Shown here in pieces: positions 33,516-41,742 of a DNA stretch of 64,000 bases. Position 1 is the stretch's first letter. Each line of letters begins with the position of its first letter. Origin of the DNA: Streptomyces sp. NBC_01262 (GTDB taxonomy: Bacteria > Actinomycetota > Actinomycetes > Streptomycetales > Streptomycetaceae); contig NZ_CP108462.1 in assembly GCF_036226365.1 (NCBI RefSeq), forward strand, positions 7,534,501-7,598,500, given 5' to 3'. The notes beneath the pieces are model-generated. The model made no database searches and was not told the DNA's origin. It saw nothing but the letters and a program-made list of their open reading frames with translations. The position numbers were made by a program, and so were the translations under genes.

Positions 33516-34325
33516 GTGAAAAAGCTCTCCGCACGACGGCGCCACCCGCTGGCGGCGCTTGTCGTCCTACTTCTCGCGCTCGCGGCCACCGGGGGGCTGT
33601 ACGCCGCGCTCGCCCCGCAGAAGGCCGTAGCCGATGACACGCAGCAGTCACTTGCCATCGAAGAGGGCAAGAAGCTGTTCGCCGTAGGCTGCTCCAGCTG
33701 CCACGGTATGTCCGGCCAGGGCAGCAAGGCCGACGGCCCGAGCCTGGTGGGTGTGGGCTCCGCCGCCGTCGACTTCCAGGTCGGCACCGGCCGTATGCCG
33801 GCCCAGCAGCCGGGCGCCCAGGTGCCGCAGAAGAAGGTCGCGTACACCCAGGCCGAGATCGACCAGCTCGCCGCGTACATCGCCTCGCTCGGCCCCGGCC
33901 CGTCGACTCCGAGCAAGGAGCAGACCGCCACCACCGACGCGAGCGTCGCCAGGGGCGGCGAGCTGTTCCGTACGAACTGCGCCTCGTGCCACAACTACCA
34001 GGGCAAGGGCGGCGCGCTGACGAACGGCAAGTACGCGCCCGACCTGACCGGTGTCTCGGCCAGGCACATGTACGAGGCCATGCTCACCGGCCCGCAGAAC
34101 ATGCCTTCCTTCCCCGACAGCACGCTCACGGAGGAGAACAAGCGGGACATCATCGCTTACCTGAAAGAGGTGAACAGCGATGACTCTCCCAGCCCCGGTG
34201 GTTTCTCGCTGGGCAGCCTCGGTCCGGTCACCGAGGGTCTGTTCGGTTGGATCTTCGGCCTGGGGGCCCTGATCTTCGTTGCCATCTGGGTCGCCGCCCA
34301 CACCACCAAGGCCAAGAAGTCGTGA
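33516..34325 (+). CDS. qcrC: Menaquinol-cytochrome c reductase, diheme cytochrome c subunit
   Basis: A 269-aa membrane-bound c-type cytochrome that replaces soluble cytochrome c in actinobacteria. An N-terminal signal/anchor (LAALVVLLLALAATGGLYA) precedes two heme-binding motifs (CSSCH and CASCH) about 105 residues apart. Methionine ligands are in GRMPAQQPG and QNMPSFPDS. The C-terminal anchor is LFGWIFGLGALIFVAIWVAA. GTG 33516; the stop overlaps the qcrA start. Two hemes per chain allow direct transfer to oxidase subunit II. Confidence 0.96.
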   Translation: MKKLSARRRHPLAALVVLLLALAATGGLYAALAPQKAVADDTQQSLAIEEGKKLFAVGCSSCHGMSGQGSKADGPSLVGVGSAAVDFQVGTGRMPAQQPGAQVPQKKVAYTQAEIDQLAAYIASLGPGPSTPSKEQTATTDASVARGGELFRTNCASCHNYQGKGGALTNGKYAPDLTGVSARHMYEAMLTGPQNMPSFPDSTLTEENKRDIIAYLKEVNSDDSPSPGGFSLGSLGPVTEGLFGWIFGLGALIFVAIWVAAHTTKAKKS

Positions 34326-35365
34326 GCAAGGACATGTCAGAAGAAACCCTGCCAAGTGAGCGGGATGCTCACGCGGGCGAGCTGGCGGAGAATCCGTTCG
34401 CGGATCCCGGCCTGCCGCCGCACCAGCCACGTCGTCAGGACATCGACGAGAAGGCCGCCCGGAGTTCCGAGCGGACCGTGGCGCTGCTGTTCACGCTGTC
34501 GATGCTGGCCACTGTCGCCTTCATCGCCAGCTATGTGATCTTCCCGGTCGACAAGATCGTCTACATCTGGCCGATCGGGCACATCAGCGCGCTCAACTTC
34601 TCCCTCGGCATGACGCTCGGCGTAGCCCTCTTCGCCATCGGCGCGGGCGCGGTCCACTGGGCCCGCACCCTGATGTCCGATGTCGAGATGCCGGCCGAAC
34701 GCCACCCGATCGAGGCCGAGCCCGAGGTCAAGGCCCAGGTACTGGCCGACTTCGCGGACGGAGCCCGGGAGAGTCAGCTCGGCCGTCGCAAGCTGATCCG
34801 CAACACGATGTTCGGCGCGCTGGCCCTGGTGCCGCTCTCCGGCGTCGTACTGCTCCGCGACCTGGGACCGCTGCCGGAGGACAAGCTCCGGCACACCCTG
34901 TGGGCCAAGGGCAAGCTGCTGATCAACCAGAACACCAACAAGCCGCTGCGTCCCGAGGACGTCCAGATCGGTTCCCTCACCTTCGCCGTGCCCGAGGGCC
35001 TGGAGCAGGAGCAGGAGGACTACCAGGAGCAGATCGCCAAGGCGGCCCTGATGATCGTCCGGATCGCCCCGGAGAACATCAAGGACAAGCAGGCGCGCGA
35101 GTGGGCCCACCAGGGCATCCTGGCGTACTCCAAGATCTGCACCCACGTCGGCTGTCCGATCAGCCTCTACGAGCAGCAGACGCACCACGTGCTGTGCCCG
35201 TGCCACCAGTCGACGTTCGACCTGTCCGACGGTGCCCGGGTGATCTTCGGCCCGGCCGGCCACGCCCTGCCGCAGCTGCGGATCAGCGTGAATGACGAGG
35301 GTTATCTCGAAGCGCTCGGCGACTTCGCGGAGCCCGTGGGCCCGAGCTTCTGGGAGCGTGGCTGA
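34322..35365 (+). CDS. qcrA: Rieske iron-sulfur subunit
   Basis: The 347-aa Rieske subunit of the bc1 complex. Three hydrophobic helices lie in the N-terminal 200 residues (LLFTLSMLATVAFIASYVIF, LNFSLGMTLGVALFAIGAGA, MFGALALVPLSGVVLL). This is the three-helix actinobacterial form. The [2Fe-2S] ligands are CTHVGCP and CPCHQS. GTG 34322 overlaps the qcrC stop by 4 nt (GTGA); an ATG at 34334 is an alternative start. The stop shares one base with the qcrB start. Confidence 0.96.
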   Translation: MSKDMSEETLPSERDAHAGELAENPFADPGLPPHQPRRQDIDEKAARSSERTVALLFTLSMLATVAFIASYVIFPVDKIVYIWPIGHISALNFSLGMTLGVALFAIGAGAVHWARTLMSDVEMPAERHPIEAEPEVKAQVLADFADGARESQLGRRKLIRNTMFGALALVPLSGVVLLRDLGPLPEDKLRHTLWAKGKLLINQNTNKPLRPEDVQIGSLTFAVPEGLEQEQEDYQEQIAKAALMIVRIAPENIKDKQAREWAHQGILAYSKICTHVGCPISLYEQQTHHVLCPCHQSTFDLSDGARVIFGPAGHALPQLRISVNDEGYLEALGDFAEPVGPSFWERG

Positions 35366-37005
35366 TGGCTACCACGACTGAGAGCGCCGGCGCCAAGCCG
35401 CGCGGCAAGGCACCCGCGGGTGAGCGCGTCGCCGACTGGGCAGACGGCCGGCTGGGCCTCTACAGCCTGGCCAAGGCCAACATGCGCAAGATCTTCCCGG
35501 ACCACTGGTCCTTCATGCTCGGCGAGATCTGCCTCTACAGCTTCATCATCGTCATCCTCACGGGTGTCTACCTGACGCTGTTCTTCCACCCGAGCATGAG
35601 CGAGGTGACCTACGACGGCGTGTACGCGCCGCTGCAGGGCATCAAGATGTCCGACGCGTACGCCTCGACGCTGCACATCAGCTTCGACGTCCGCGGCGGC
35701 CTGCTCATGCGGCAGATCCACCACTGGGCGGCGCTGGTCTTCGTCGCGGGCATGTTCGTCCACATGTTCCGCGTCTTCTTCACCGGCGCCTTCCGCAAGC
35801 CGCGCGAGATCAACTACCTCTTCGGCTTCCTGCTGCTGTTCCTGGGCTTCTTCGACGGCTTCCTCGGCTACTCGCTCCCCGACGACCTGCTGTCGGGTAC
35901 CGGTATCCGGTTCATGGAGGGCGCGGTGCTGTCCGTGCCGATCGTGGGCACGTACATCTCGTTCTTCCTCTTCGGAGGCGAGTTCCCGGGCCACGACATC
36001 GTGCCGCGGTTCTACACGATCCACGTGCTGCTGATCCCGGGCATCATGCTGGGCCTGCTGGTGGCCCACCTGATCCTGGTCTTCTACCACAAGCACACCC
36101 AGTTCGCCGGTCCCGGCAAGACCAACAAGAACGTCGTCGGCATGCCGCTGCTCCCGGTGTACATGGCCAAGGCCGGCGGCTTCTTCTTCCTGGTCTTCGG
36201 TGTCATCGCGGCCATCTCCGCGCTGGTCTCCGTCAACCCGGTCTGGTCCTACGGGCCCTACCGGCCGGACCAGGTCTCCACCGACGCCCAGCCCGACTGG
36301 TACATGGGCTTCGCCGAAGGCCTGATCCGCGTCATGCCGGGCTGGGAGATCAACGCCTGGGGCCACACCCTCCAGTTGGGTGTGTTCATCCCGCTGACGG
36401 TCTTCCCGCTCGTCATGGCCTTCATGGGCGCGTGGCCGTTCATCGAGTCCTGGGCCACCGGCGACAAGCGTGAGCACCACCTGCTGGACCGCCCGCGCAA
36501 CAAGCCGGTCCGCACCGGCATCGGTGCGGCGTGGATCGCGCTCTACTGCGTGCTGCTGCTGGGTGGCGGCAATGACATCTTCGCCACCCGCTTCCACATG
36601 TCGATCAACGCGATCACCTGGTTCGTCCGGATCGGCATGTTCGTGATCCCGGTCATCGTCTTCATCGTCACCAAGCGCTGGTGCCTCGGGTTGCAGCGGC
36701 GCGACCGCGACAAGGTGCTGCACGGCCGTGAGACCGGCATCATCAAGCGGCTCCCGCACGGTGAGTTCATCGAGATCCACGAGCCGCTCCCGCAGGGCGT
36801 GCTGCACACGCTCACCGCTCACGAGCAGCCCGCGCCGCTCGAAATCGGCCCCACGGTCGACAAGAACGGCGTCGAGCGGAAGCCGGGACGGATCACCAAG
36901 CTCCGTACGAAGCTCTCGCAGGGGCTGTACGGCGAGGGGACGCAGATCCCCAAGCCGGACGTCGAGGAGTTCAAGGAGATCCAGAGCGGTCACGGTCACC
37001 ACTGA
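35365..37005 (+). CDS. qcrB: Cytochrome b subunit of the bc1 complex
   Basis: A 546-aa membrane subunit that oxidises menaquinol at the Qo site. The heme-ligand histidines lie in LLMRQIHHWAALVFVAGMFV with HMFRVFFTG, and in FYTIHVLLIPGIMLGLLVAH. The Qo segment PDDLL follows GYSLPDDLLSG. The actinobacterial C-terminal extension (~residues 420-546) is charged and cytoplasmic (HGHH end). ATG 35365 overlaps the qcrA stop (TGATG). A rho-independent terminator follows. Confidence 0.96.
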   Translation: MATTTESAGAKPRGKAPAGERVADWADGRLGLYSLAKANMRKIFPDHWSFMLGEICLYSFIIVILTGVYLTLFFHPSMSEVTYDGVYAPLQGIKMSDAYASTLHISFDVRGGLLMRQIHHWAALVFVAGMFVHMFRVFFTGAFRKPREINYLFGFLLLFLGFFDGFLGYSLPDDLLSGTGIRFMEGAVLSVPIVGTYISFFLFGGEFPGHDIVPRFYTIHVLLIPGIMLGLLVAHLILVFYHKHTQFAGPGKTNKNVVGMPLLPVYMAKAGGFFFLVFGVIAAISALVSVNPVWSYGPYRPDQVSTDAQPDWYMGFAEGLIRVMPGWEINAWGHTLQLGVFIPLTVFPLVMAFMGAWPFIESWATGDKREHHLLDRPRNKPVRTGIGAAWIALYCVLLLGGGNDIFATRFHMSINAITWFVRIGMFVIPVIVFIVTKRWCLGLQRRDRDKVLHGRETGIIKRLPHGEFIEIHEPLPQGVLHTLTAHEQPAPLEIGPTVDKNGVERKPGRITKLRTKLSQGLYGEGTQIPKPDVEEFKEIQSGHGHH

Positions 37006-37045
37006 TCGCTGACTGCTGAGGATTGCTGCGCTACGCCACCGGGGA

Positions 37046-37074
37046 GGGCCTCGTCCATCGAATGGACGGGGCCC
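37046..37074 (+). terminator. Rho-independent terminator of the qcr operon
   Basis: A 13-bp stem with one wobble pair (37046-37058 with 37062-37074) and a 3-nt loop, followed by TTTTCC. It lies about 40 nt after the qcrB stop. Confidence 0.88.
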
Positions 37075-37137
37075 TTTTCCGTGCCTTGGGATGGATAGGC
37101 TTCGCAAGTACCAAAACTTACGACCGAGGAGCGGTTC

Positions 37138-38160
37138 ATGAACTGGCCCGACCTGTTGAGCGCGCTGTTGTCCGGACAGGACCTGACCGCGGCCGACACG
37201 GCGTGGGCGATGGACCGGGTCATGAACGGCGAGGCCACGGACGCACAGATCGCCGGCTTCATGGTGGCGCTGCGCGCCAAGGGCGAGACGGTGGAGGAGG
37301 TGACCGGATTCGTCGACGCGATGTACGCGCACGCCGAGCCGCTGGACGTCCCCGGCCCGGCCGTCGACATCGTCGGGACGGGCGGCGACCGCGCCAGGAC
37401 GGTGAACATCTCCACCATGTCGGCGATCGTCATCGCCGGCGCCGGCGCGAAGGTCGTCAAGCACGGCAACCGTGCCGCGTCCTCCGCGAGTGGTTCGTCG
37501 GATGTGCTGGAGCGGCTCGGGATCAACCTCGACCTGGCGCCCGCGCGGGTCGCCGCGGTCGCCGAGGAGGTCGGCATCACCTTCTGCTTCGCGGCCAAGT
37601 TCCACCCCGCGATGCGGTTCGCCGCCCCTACGCGGCGCGATCTGGGGATTCCGACGACCTTCAACCTGCTTGGGCCGTTGACCAATCCCGCTCGGGTCAC
37701 TTCTTCGGCGGTCGGGTGCTTCGACACTCGGATGGCGGGGTTGATCGCGGGCGTTCTGGCGCGGCGGGGTTCGTCGGCTCTGGTTTTCCGCGGTGACGAC
37801 GGGCTCGATGAGCTGACTACTACTGCTACCTCCCAGGTGTGGGTCGTGCGGGGCGGCGAGGTCGAGCAGGTGCCCTTCGACCCGCGGGACGTGGGGATCG
37901 AACTGGTGCCGGTGGAGGCCCTGCGGGGCGCTGACGCGGAGTACAACGCGGATGTGGCGCGGCGGGTGCTGGGCGGCGAGGCCGGTCCGGTGCGGGACGC
38001 GGTGCTGCTCAACTCGGCGGCGGGGCTGGTCGCGTTCGAGCCGGGCGGGGGGACGCTCACCGAGCAGCTCGCGGCCGGGATCGCGCGGGCGGCCGAGTCG
38101 ATCGACTCCGGGTCCGCCGCGAAGACGCTGGAGCGGTGGGCTGCGGCCACGCAGGTGTAG
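37138..38160 (+). CDS. trpD: Anthranilate phosphoribosyltransferase
   Basis: A 340-aa enzyme of tryptophan synthesis that joins anthranilate to PRPP. The PRPP-binding motif is DIVGTGGDRARTVNIST. The second loop is KHGNRAASSASGSSDVLERLG (shown here in two parts: KHGNRAASS and SGSSDVLERLG), and FHPAMRFAAPTRRDLGIPT follows. The length is standard. ATG 37138 follows GAGGAGCGG. It stands apart from other trp genes. Third-position G/C preference weakens in ~37620-37860 (several T-ending codons) compared with flanking genes. Confidence 0.95.
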   Translation: MNWPDLLSALLSGQDLTAADTAWAMDRVMNGEATDAQIAGFMVALRAKGETVEEVTGFVDAMYAHAEPLDVPGPAVDIVGTGGDRARTVNISTMSAIVIAGAGAKVVKHGNRAASSASGSSDVLERLGINLDLAPARVAAVAEEVGITFCFAAKFHPAMRFAAPTRRDLGIPTTFNLLGPLTNPARVTSSAVGCFDTRMAGLIAGVLARRGSSALVFRGDDGLDELTTTATSQVWVVRGGEVEQVPFDPRDVGIELVPVEALRGADAEYNADVARRVLGGEAGPVRDAVLLNSAAGLVAFEPGGGTLTEQLAAGIARAAESIDSGSAAKTLERWAAATQV

Positions 38161-38197
38161 GTTCCGGTTCTTGTTCGGTGCCGGTCCGGGGCCTCCG

Positions 38198-38300
38198 GGG
38201 TGGGGGTCCTGGACCGACATATTTACGTGCATGGCGGGCAGTTCGCAGCCTTGCCGGGCATGCCGCACACAAATATGCGGAGCGTCCAGGACCCCCACCC
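38198..38300. repeat. Large interrupted palindrome (MITE-like)
   Basis: 17-bp exact terminal arms (38198-38214 and 38284-38300; GGGTGGGGGTCCTGGAC). Inside them is a second exact pair, CATATTT (38218-38224) and AAATATG (38271-38277), and imperfect GCATGGCGGGCA / TGCCGGGCATGC pairing. The AT-containing inner pair is unusual in this DNA. There is no open frame that looks like a transposase. Confidence 0.6.
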
Positions 38301-38453
38301 CTGCGACCCCGGCCCTCCCGTCCGTTGTCGGCGGACGGAGTCCGGCGCAGCCGCCCCCGGTGACATCAGCCGCTGGCGCGGCGGGCAGCGCAGCGCCCGC
38401 GAGGGCGGCGTTGAGGATCGGAATCCCCCACCCCTGCGACCCCGGCCCTCCCG
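38292..38453. repeat. 29-nt direct repeat pair
   Basis: An exact 29-nt match at 38292-38320 and 38425-38453 (begins CCCCCACCCCTGCGACCCCG). The first copy overlaps the right arm of the palindrome. The copies are separated by 104 bp. Confidence 0.75.
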
Positions 38454-38542
38454 CGTGTGGGTGGCCTCCCCGCCGTCTCCCGCCCCTGCTTGGCCGGCCC
38501 TCCGGATTGTTGGTGGCTTTCCCGTCGTCGTGGGTCAACCAA

Positions 38543-38629
38543 TTCAGCCCGTCCGGCGTTTGAGGACACGCCCGGAGGGCGTTCGGGGTCCGGGGCGGAG
38601 CCCCGGCGGGGTCTGGGGCGGAGCCCCAG
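38543..38629 (+). repeat. Composite 87-nt hairpin repeat, copy B
   Basis: The 25-nt core (38543-38567) is identical to those at 13327-13351 (reverse) and 61481-61505. Three stacked hairpins follow, each with a GGA triloop: CGCCC/GGGCG (38569-38581), CCGGGGC/GCCCCGG (38590-38606) and CTGGGGC/GCCCCAG (38613-38629). The same length and order as copy A. It lies in the same orientation as trpD. Confidence 0.8.
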
Positions 38630-38692
38630 GGGGCGTCCGGGATGCGGACACACCGGTTGCCCGCGCGGTAGCGCGTGGCATACTTCTCGGCA

Positions 38693-38810
38693 GGTCACGA
38701 GTGACAGCGCAAAAGCCCCGGCTCGCTGTCCGGCAACCCTCCTTCTGCGGCGGGGTGCCCCGGGTGATGACCAGGCTGTGAGCAGCAAGGCTCACGGCAA
38801 GCGCGGATCG
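38693..38810 (+). promoter_or_regulatory. SAM-IV riboswitch
   Basis: A structured leader matching the actinobacterial SAM-IV aptamer. The closing helix is GGTCA (38693-38697) with TGACC (38768-38772). A second helix is GACAGCG (38703-38709) with CGCTGTC (38724-38730). The binding core contains CCGGCAACCCTCC and GGGGTGCCCCGGGTGATGAC. The downstream helix GTGAGCAGCAAGGCTCAC and the tail GGCAAGCGCGGATC fit the pseudoknot region of this class. It precedes a class V aminotransferase by ~100 nt and should repress it when S-adenosylmethionine is abundant. Confidence 0.92.
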
Positions 38811-38826
38811 ATCCGGGAGTTCTCCG

Positions 38827-38847
38827 ATGAGCAAGCGAATGCGATAG
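38827..38847 (+). other. Possible 6-codon leader ORF between riboswitch and gene
   Basis: ATG-AGC-AAG-CGA-ATG-CGA-TAG (MSKRMR), with GGGAG about 8 nt upstream. A small GGGCC-GCTC-GGCCC hairpin begins at its stop codon and T6 lies at 38880-38885. It could be part of the expression platform of the SAM-IV riboswitch, or chance. Confidence 0.35.
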
Positions 38848-38913
38848 GGCCGCTCGGCCCAAATTCTCGTCGTCCTTCGTTTTTTCCTCCGCTGTGCCCA
38901 CAGGAGCTCCGCC

Positions 38914-40242
38914 ATGTCTGTCGACCAGTCTGTTTGTGCGCCTCTGCCCGTTCTCGGCCGGGATGTCCTCGTGCCGATCGTGACCGGCGGCGAGGTCACC
39001 TACGCGGCCCTCGACTACGCCGCCAGCGCGCCCGCGCTGCAGCGGGTGTGGGACGACGTGGCCGCTTACGCGCCGTACTACGGCAGCGTGCACCGGGGGG
39101 CCGGGTATCTGTCGCAGCTGTCGACGGATCTGTTCGAGCAGAGCCGGGTCGCGGTCGCGGAGTTCCTGGGGTGCCGGGCCGATGACCAGGTGGTGTTCAC
39201 GCGGTCGACGACGGATTCGCTGAATCTGCTGGCCGGGGCCGTTCCGGCGGGCACGAAGGTGTACGTGTTCGAGACCGAGCACCATGCCTCGCTGCTGCCG
39301 TGGCGGGACGCGGAGGTCACGTACCTGAGTGCGCCGCGCAGTCCGGGTGAGGCGGTCGCCGCGCTGGAGGCGGCGCTGGCGGGGCGGGAGGCGGGTCCGG
39401 CGCTGGTGTGTGTGACGGGCGCTTCGAATGTCACCGGCGAGATCTGGCCCGTACGGGAGCTGGCCGCGGCGGCGCATGCGCACGGGGCGCGGATCGTGCT
39501 CGACGCGGCGCAGTTGGCGCCGCATCACCCGGTGGATGTCACGGAGCTGGATGTGGACTGGGTCGCCTTCTCCGGCCACAAGCTGTACGCGCCCTTCGGG
39601 TCGGGCGTGCTGGCGGGGCGGGCGGACTGGCTGCGGGAGGCCGAGCCTTATCTCGCGGGCGGCGGCGCTTCGAAGAAGGTGGCGCGGCGAAGTGATGGTG
39701 GCGTGGATGTGGAGTGGCACGAGACGGCCGCCCGGCATGAGGCGGGTTCGCCGAATGTGATCGGGGTCTACTCCATTGCCTCGGCGTGCCGTGCGCTGAC
39801 CGAGGCCGGGTTCGACCGGCTGGTCGAGCGGGAGCAGGAGCTGGTGGGGCGGGTGCGGGCCGGGCTGGCGGAGGTGCCCGAGGTGAAGGTGCTCTCGCTT
39901 TTCGGGGATGACGCTCCGAGGGTCGGGGTCATCTCGTTCGTGGTGCGGGGGTGGAACAGCTCGCACTTCGCCGCTGCTTTGTCGGCTGAATACGGGATCG
40001 GTGTGCGGGACGGTCTGTTCTGCGCCCACCCGCTGGTTCGTACGCTGCTCGGTGACGACCGCCAGGAGCCCGGGGACTGCGGTGGCGACGCCACGCTGAA
40101 CGCCATCCGGGTCTCCTTCGGCGCGGGTACGCCCGATGAGCACGTCGACCGCTTTCTGGCGGCCGTCGCCGAGCTCGTGCGGGACGGTGCCAAGTGGAAC
40201 TACCGCACCGAGAACGGCCGTTGCGTGCCGGCCGAGGACTGA
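38914..40242 (+). CDS. Class V aminotransferase (cysteine desulfurase/lyase-like)
   Basis: A 442-aa PLP enzyme. The PLP lysine is in WVAFSGHKLYAPFGSG, and cofactor-binding residues are in FETEHHASLLPWRD and RIVLDAAQLAPHH. YYGSVHRGAGYLSQLSTDLF is the SufS-like N-terminal motif. No cysteine occupies the usual desulfurase active-site loop in an obvious way, so a lyase of another sulfur compound is possible. Control by a SAM-IV riboswitch places it in sulfur/methionine metabolism. ATG 38914 follows AGGAGCTCCGCC. Confidence 0.88.
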   Translation: MSVDQSVCAPLPVLGRDVLVPIVTGGEVTYAALDYAASAPALQRVWDDVAAYAPYYGSVHRGAGYLSQLSTDLFEQSRVAVAEFLGCRADDQVVFTRSTTDSLNLLAGAVPAGTKVYVFETEHHASLLPWRDAEVTYLSAPRSPGEAVAALEAALAGREAGPALVCVTGASNVTGEIWPVRELAAAAHAHGARIVLDAAQLAPHHPVDVTELDVDWVAFSGHKLYAPFGSGVLAGRADWLREAEPYLAGGGASKKVARRSDGGVDVEWHETAARHEAGSPNVIGVYSIASACRALTEAGFDRLVEREQELVGRVRAGLAEVPEVKVLSLFGDDAPRVGVISFVVRGWNSSHFAAALSAEYGIGVRDGLFCAHPLVRTLLGDDRQEPGDCGGDATLNAIRVSFGAGTPDEHVDRFLAAVAELVRDGAKWNYRTENGRCVPAED

Positions 40243-40244
40243 CG

Positions 40245-40526
40245 CTACGCGTCGAGGCCGATGGAGAACGCGGCCTCAAGGTCGTGCTGGGAGTAGGTGC
40301 GGAAGGCCACGTGCGTGTCGGTGGCCTCGACGCCGGGGATCTTGCTGATCTGGCCGGGGATGACGTCGGCGAGGTCGTCGTGGCGGGCGACCCGGACCAT
40401 GGCGACGAGGTCGTAGGTGCCGGTGACGGAGTAGACCTCGCTGACGCCTTCGAGGGCGGCGATGGATTCCGCGATCTCGGGGATCTGGTCGACGCTGGTC
40501 TGGATGAGGACGATCGCGGTGATCAC
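40245..40526 (-). CDS. Stand-alone Lrp/AsnC ligand-binding (RAM) domain protein
   Basis: A 93-aa protein made only of the dimerising αβ RAM domain found at the C-terminus of Lrp/AsnC regulators (ITAIVLIQTSVDQIPEIAES, then VYSVTGTYDLVAMVRVARHD). It lacks a DNA-binding HTH. Such proteins can bind amino acids or dimerise with full regulators. GTG 40526 overlaps the rhomboid stop codon (GTGA), so translation is coupled. Confidence 0.88.
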   Translation of the reverse strand: MITAIVLIQTSVDQIPEIAESIAALEGVSEVYSVTGTYDLVAMVRVARHDDLADVIPGQISKIPGVEATDTHVAFRTYSQHDLEAAFSIGLDA

Positions 40527-41320
40527 GGCTGGGGTTCTCCTTGGGTGGCCTGGGGCGTGCCCGGCGGGGCGGGCGCGGGCTCAAGCTTAGGGGGTCGGCG
40601 GAAGCACACCCAGGTGCAGAGGAAGCCGAAGAGGAAACCGATGATGTGGGCCAGGTAGGCGACGCCGGGGCCGGAGCGGGTGGTCTGGGAGGCGAGCCAC
40701 TGGAGGGCGAACCAGAAGCACAGGACCATCCAGGCGGGGAAGCGCAGGGGGAGGAAGAAGAGGAACGGGAAGAGGCTGGTGACCCGGGCCTTGGGATAGA
40801 GGTAGAGGTAGGCGCCGAGGACGCCGGAGATCGCCCCGGAGGCGCCGACGAGGGTCTGGGTGGAGCCGGCGTGGGCGGCGGCGAAGCCGTAGGTGGCGAG
40901 GTAGCCGGCGACGACGTAGAAGAGAAGGAAGCGGGCACGGCCCATGCGGGCCTCGACGTTGTCGCCGAAGACGTAGAGGAAGAGCAGGTTGCCGAGCAGG
41001 TGCACCCAACTGCCGTGGACGAACAGGGCGGTGAGGACGGAGAGGAACGGCGACTTGGTGAAGGGCGGGGCGGTGCAGTGGCGGGGGAGGAGGAGGCCGC
41101 TGCTGGGGAGGCGGCCGTGCCAGAGCTCGTCGGGGATGACGCCCCAGTGGGCGAAGTAGACGCTCTGCTCGCACAGCAGGTGGCGGTAGCCGGTGCCGTA
41201 GGCGGGGTTGAAGCCGGAGGCGGGGCCGATGAGGAAGACGAGGGCGCACACCCCGATGAGGGCGTAGGTGACCACGGGTGTGCGGCGGACCGGGTTCTTG
41301 TCGTACACCGGGATGACCAT
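40523..41320 (-). CDS. Rhomboid family intramembrane serine protease
   Basis: A 265-aa membrane protease that cleaves substrates within the bilayer. The catalytic serine is in GASGAISGVLGAYLYLYP (GxSG), and the catalytic His is in VAYLAHIIGFLFGFLCTW. HGSWVHLLGNLLFLYVFGDN is the conserved L1/TM2 motif. About seven hydrophobic helices and a Pro-rich C-terminal tail. ATG 41320 gives the usual length; an upstream in-frame extension exists but is not helical. Confidence 0.92.
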   Translation of the reverse strand: MVIPVYDKNPVRRTPVVTYALIGVCALVFLIGPASGFNPAYGTGYRHLLCEQSVYFAHWGVIPDELWHGRLPSSGLLLPRHCTAPPFTKSPFLSVLTALFVHGSWVHLLGNLLFLYVFGDNVEARMGRARFLLFYVVAGYLATYGFAAAHAGSTQTLVGASGAISGVLGAYLYLYPKARVTSLFPFLFFLPLRFPAWMVLCFWFALQWLASQTTRSGPGVAYLAHIIGFLFGFLCTWVCFRRPPKLEPAPAPPGTPQATQGEPQP

Positions 41321-41447
41321 GCAGCGATCATGACGGAACGGGCTTAAGGGGCATAGGCCGCCTCGCCGCAGCGGGGCGGCATGCCAGGCCTTAGGGTGGC
41401 CGGAACGCGCCCAAGACCCAGAGCCGAGTCCGAAAGAGGTCCGCCCG

Positions 41448-41687
41448 ATGCCGGTTCCCATGCCGACGGCCACCACCCGCTGGCGTTGCACGTTGTGCGG
41501 CAATCTGACCCGGTTCGATGTGACGCGTTCCAGCAGGGTCGTGGAGTATGTCCACCTGGACCTGGCGGGCGAGCCGAAGGTCGAGGAGACCGAGGTGGTC
41601 AGCGAGACCGTCGAGTCGGTGCGCTGCCGCTGGTGCAACGCGCTGGATCAGATCGAGCTGGTCGACCGTCCGGACGCGGGACAATAG
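41448..41687 (+). CDS. Zinc-ribbon small protein
   Basis: 79 aa with two CxxC pairs (RWRCTLCGNLTRFDV and VRCRWCNALDQIEL), enough for one zinc-ribbon site. Between them are strands and an acidic helix (EETEVVSETVES). It is probably a nucleic-acid or protein adaptor; the partner is unknown. ATG 41448 follows GAAAGAGG. It is followed by the NYN nuclease gene 55 bp downstream, so the two may form an operon. Confidence 0.8.
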   Translation: MPVPMPTATTRWRCTLCGNLTRFDVTRSSRVVEYVHLDLAGEPKVEETEVVSETVESVRCRWCNALDQIELVDRPDAGQ

Positions 41688-41742
41688 AGGCGTACGGCGG
41701 CGAACGGCGTCGTACGTCGTGCGGCGTGGACGGGAGTGACTG

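Larger units (their letters stand above)
38161..38692. other. Repeat-rich spacer downstream of trpD
   Basis: About 530 bp with no credible gene. In order it holds a large imperfect palindrome (38198-38300), a 29-nt direct repeat (38292-38320 and 38425-38453), and the 87-nt composite hairpin repeat (38543-38629). It then holds a candidate promoter for the riboswitch transcript: TTGCCC at 38657-38662 and CATACT at 38679-38684, 16 bp apart. Confidence 0.7.

Noticed and set aside
35302..38538. A 1078-codon open frame on the minus strand opposite qcrB and trpD
   Set aside because: It is the antisense shadow of well-identified genes in high-GC DNA. Composition is Arg/Asp/Val-rich without motifs, and it runs through repeat DNA.
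38914..40242. Considered calling the riboswitch-controlled enzyme a true cysteine desulfurase (SufS)
   Set aside because: The PLP fold is clear but the usual active-site Cys loop is not evident, so only the broad class V assignment is kept.
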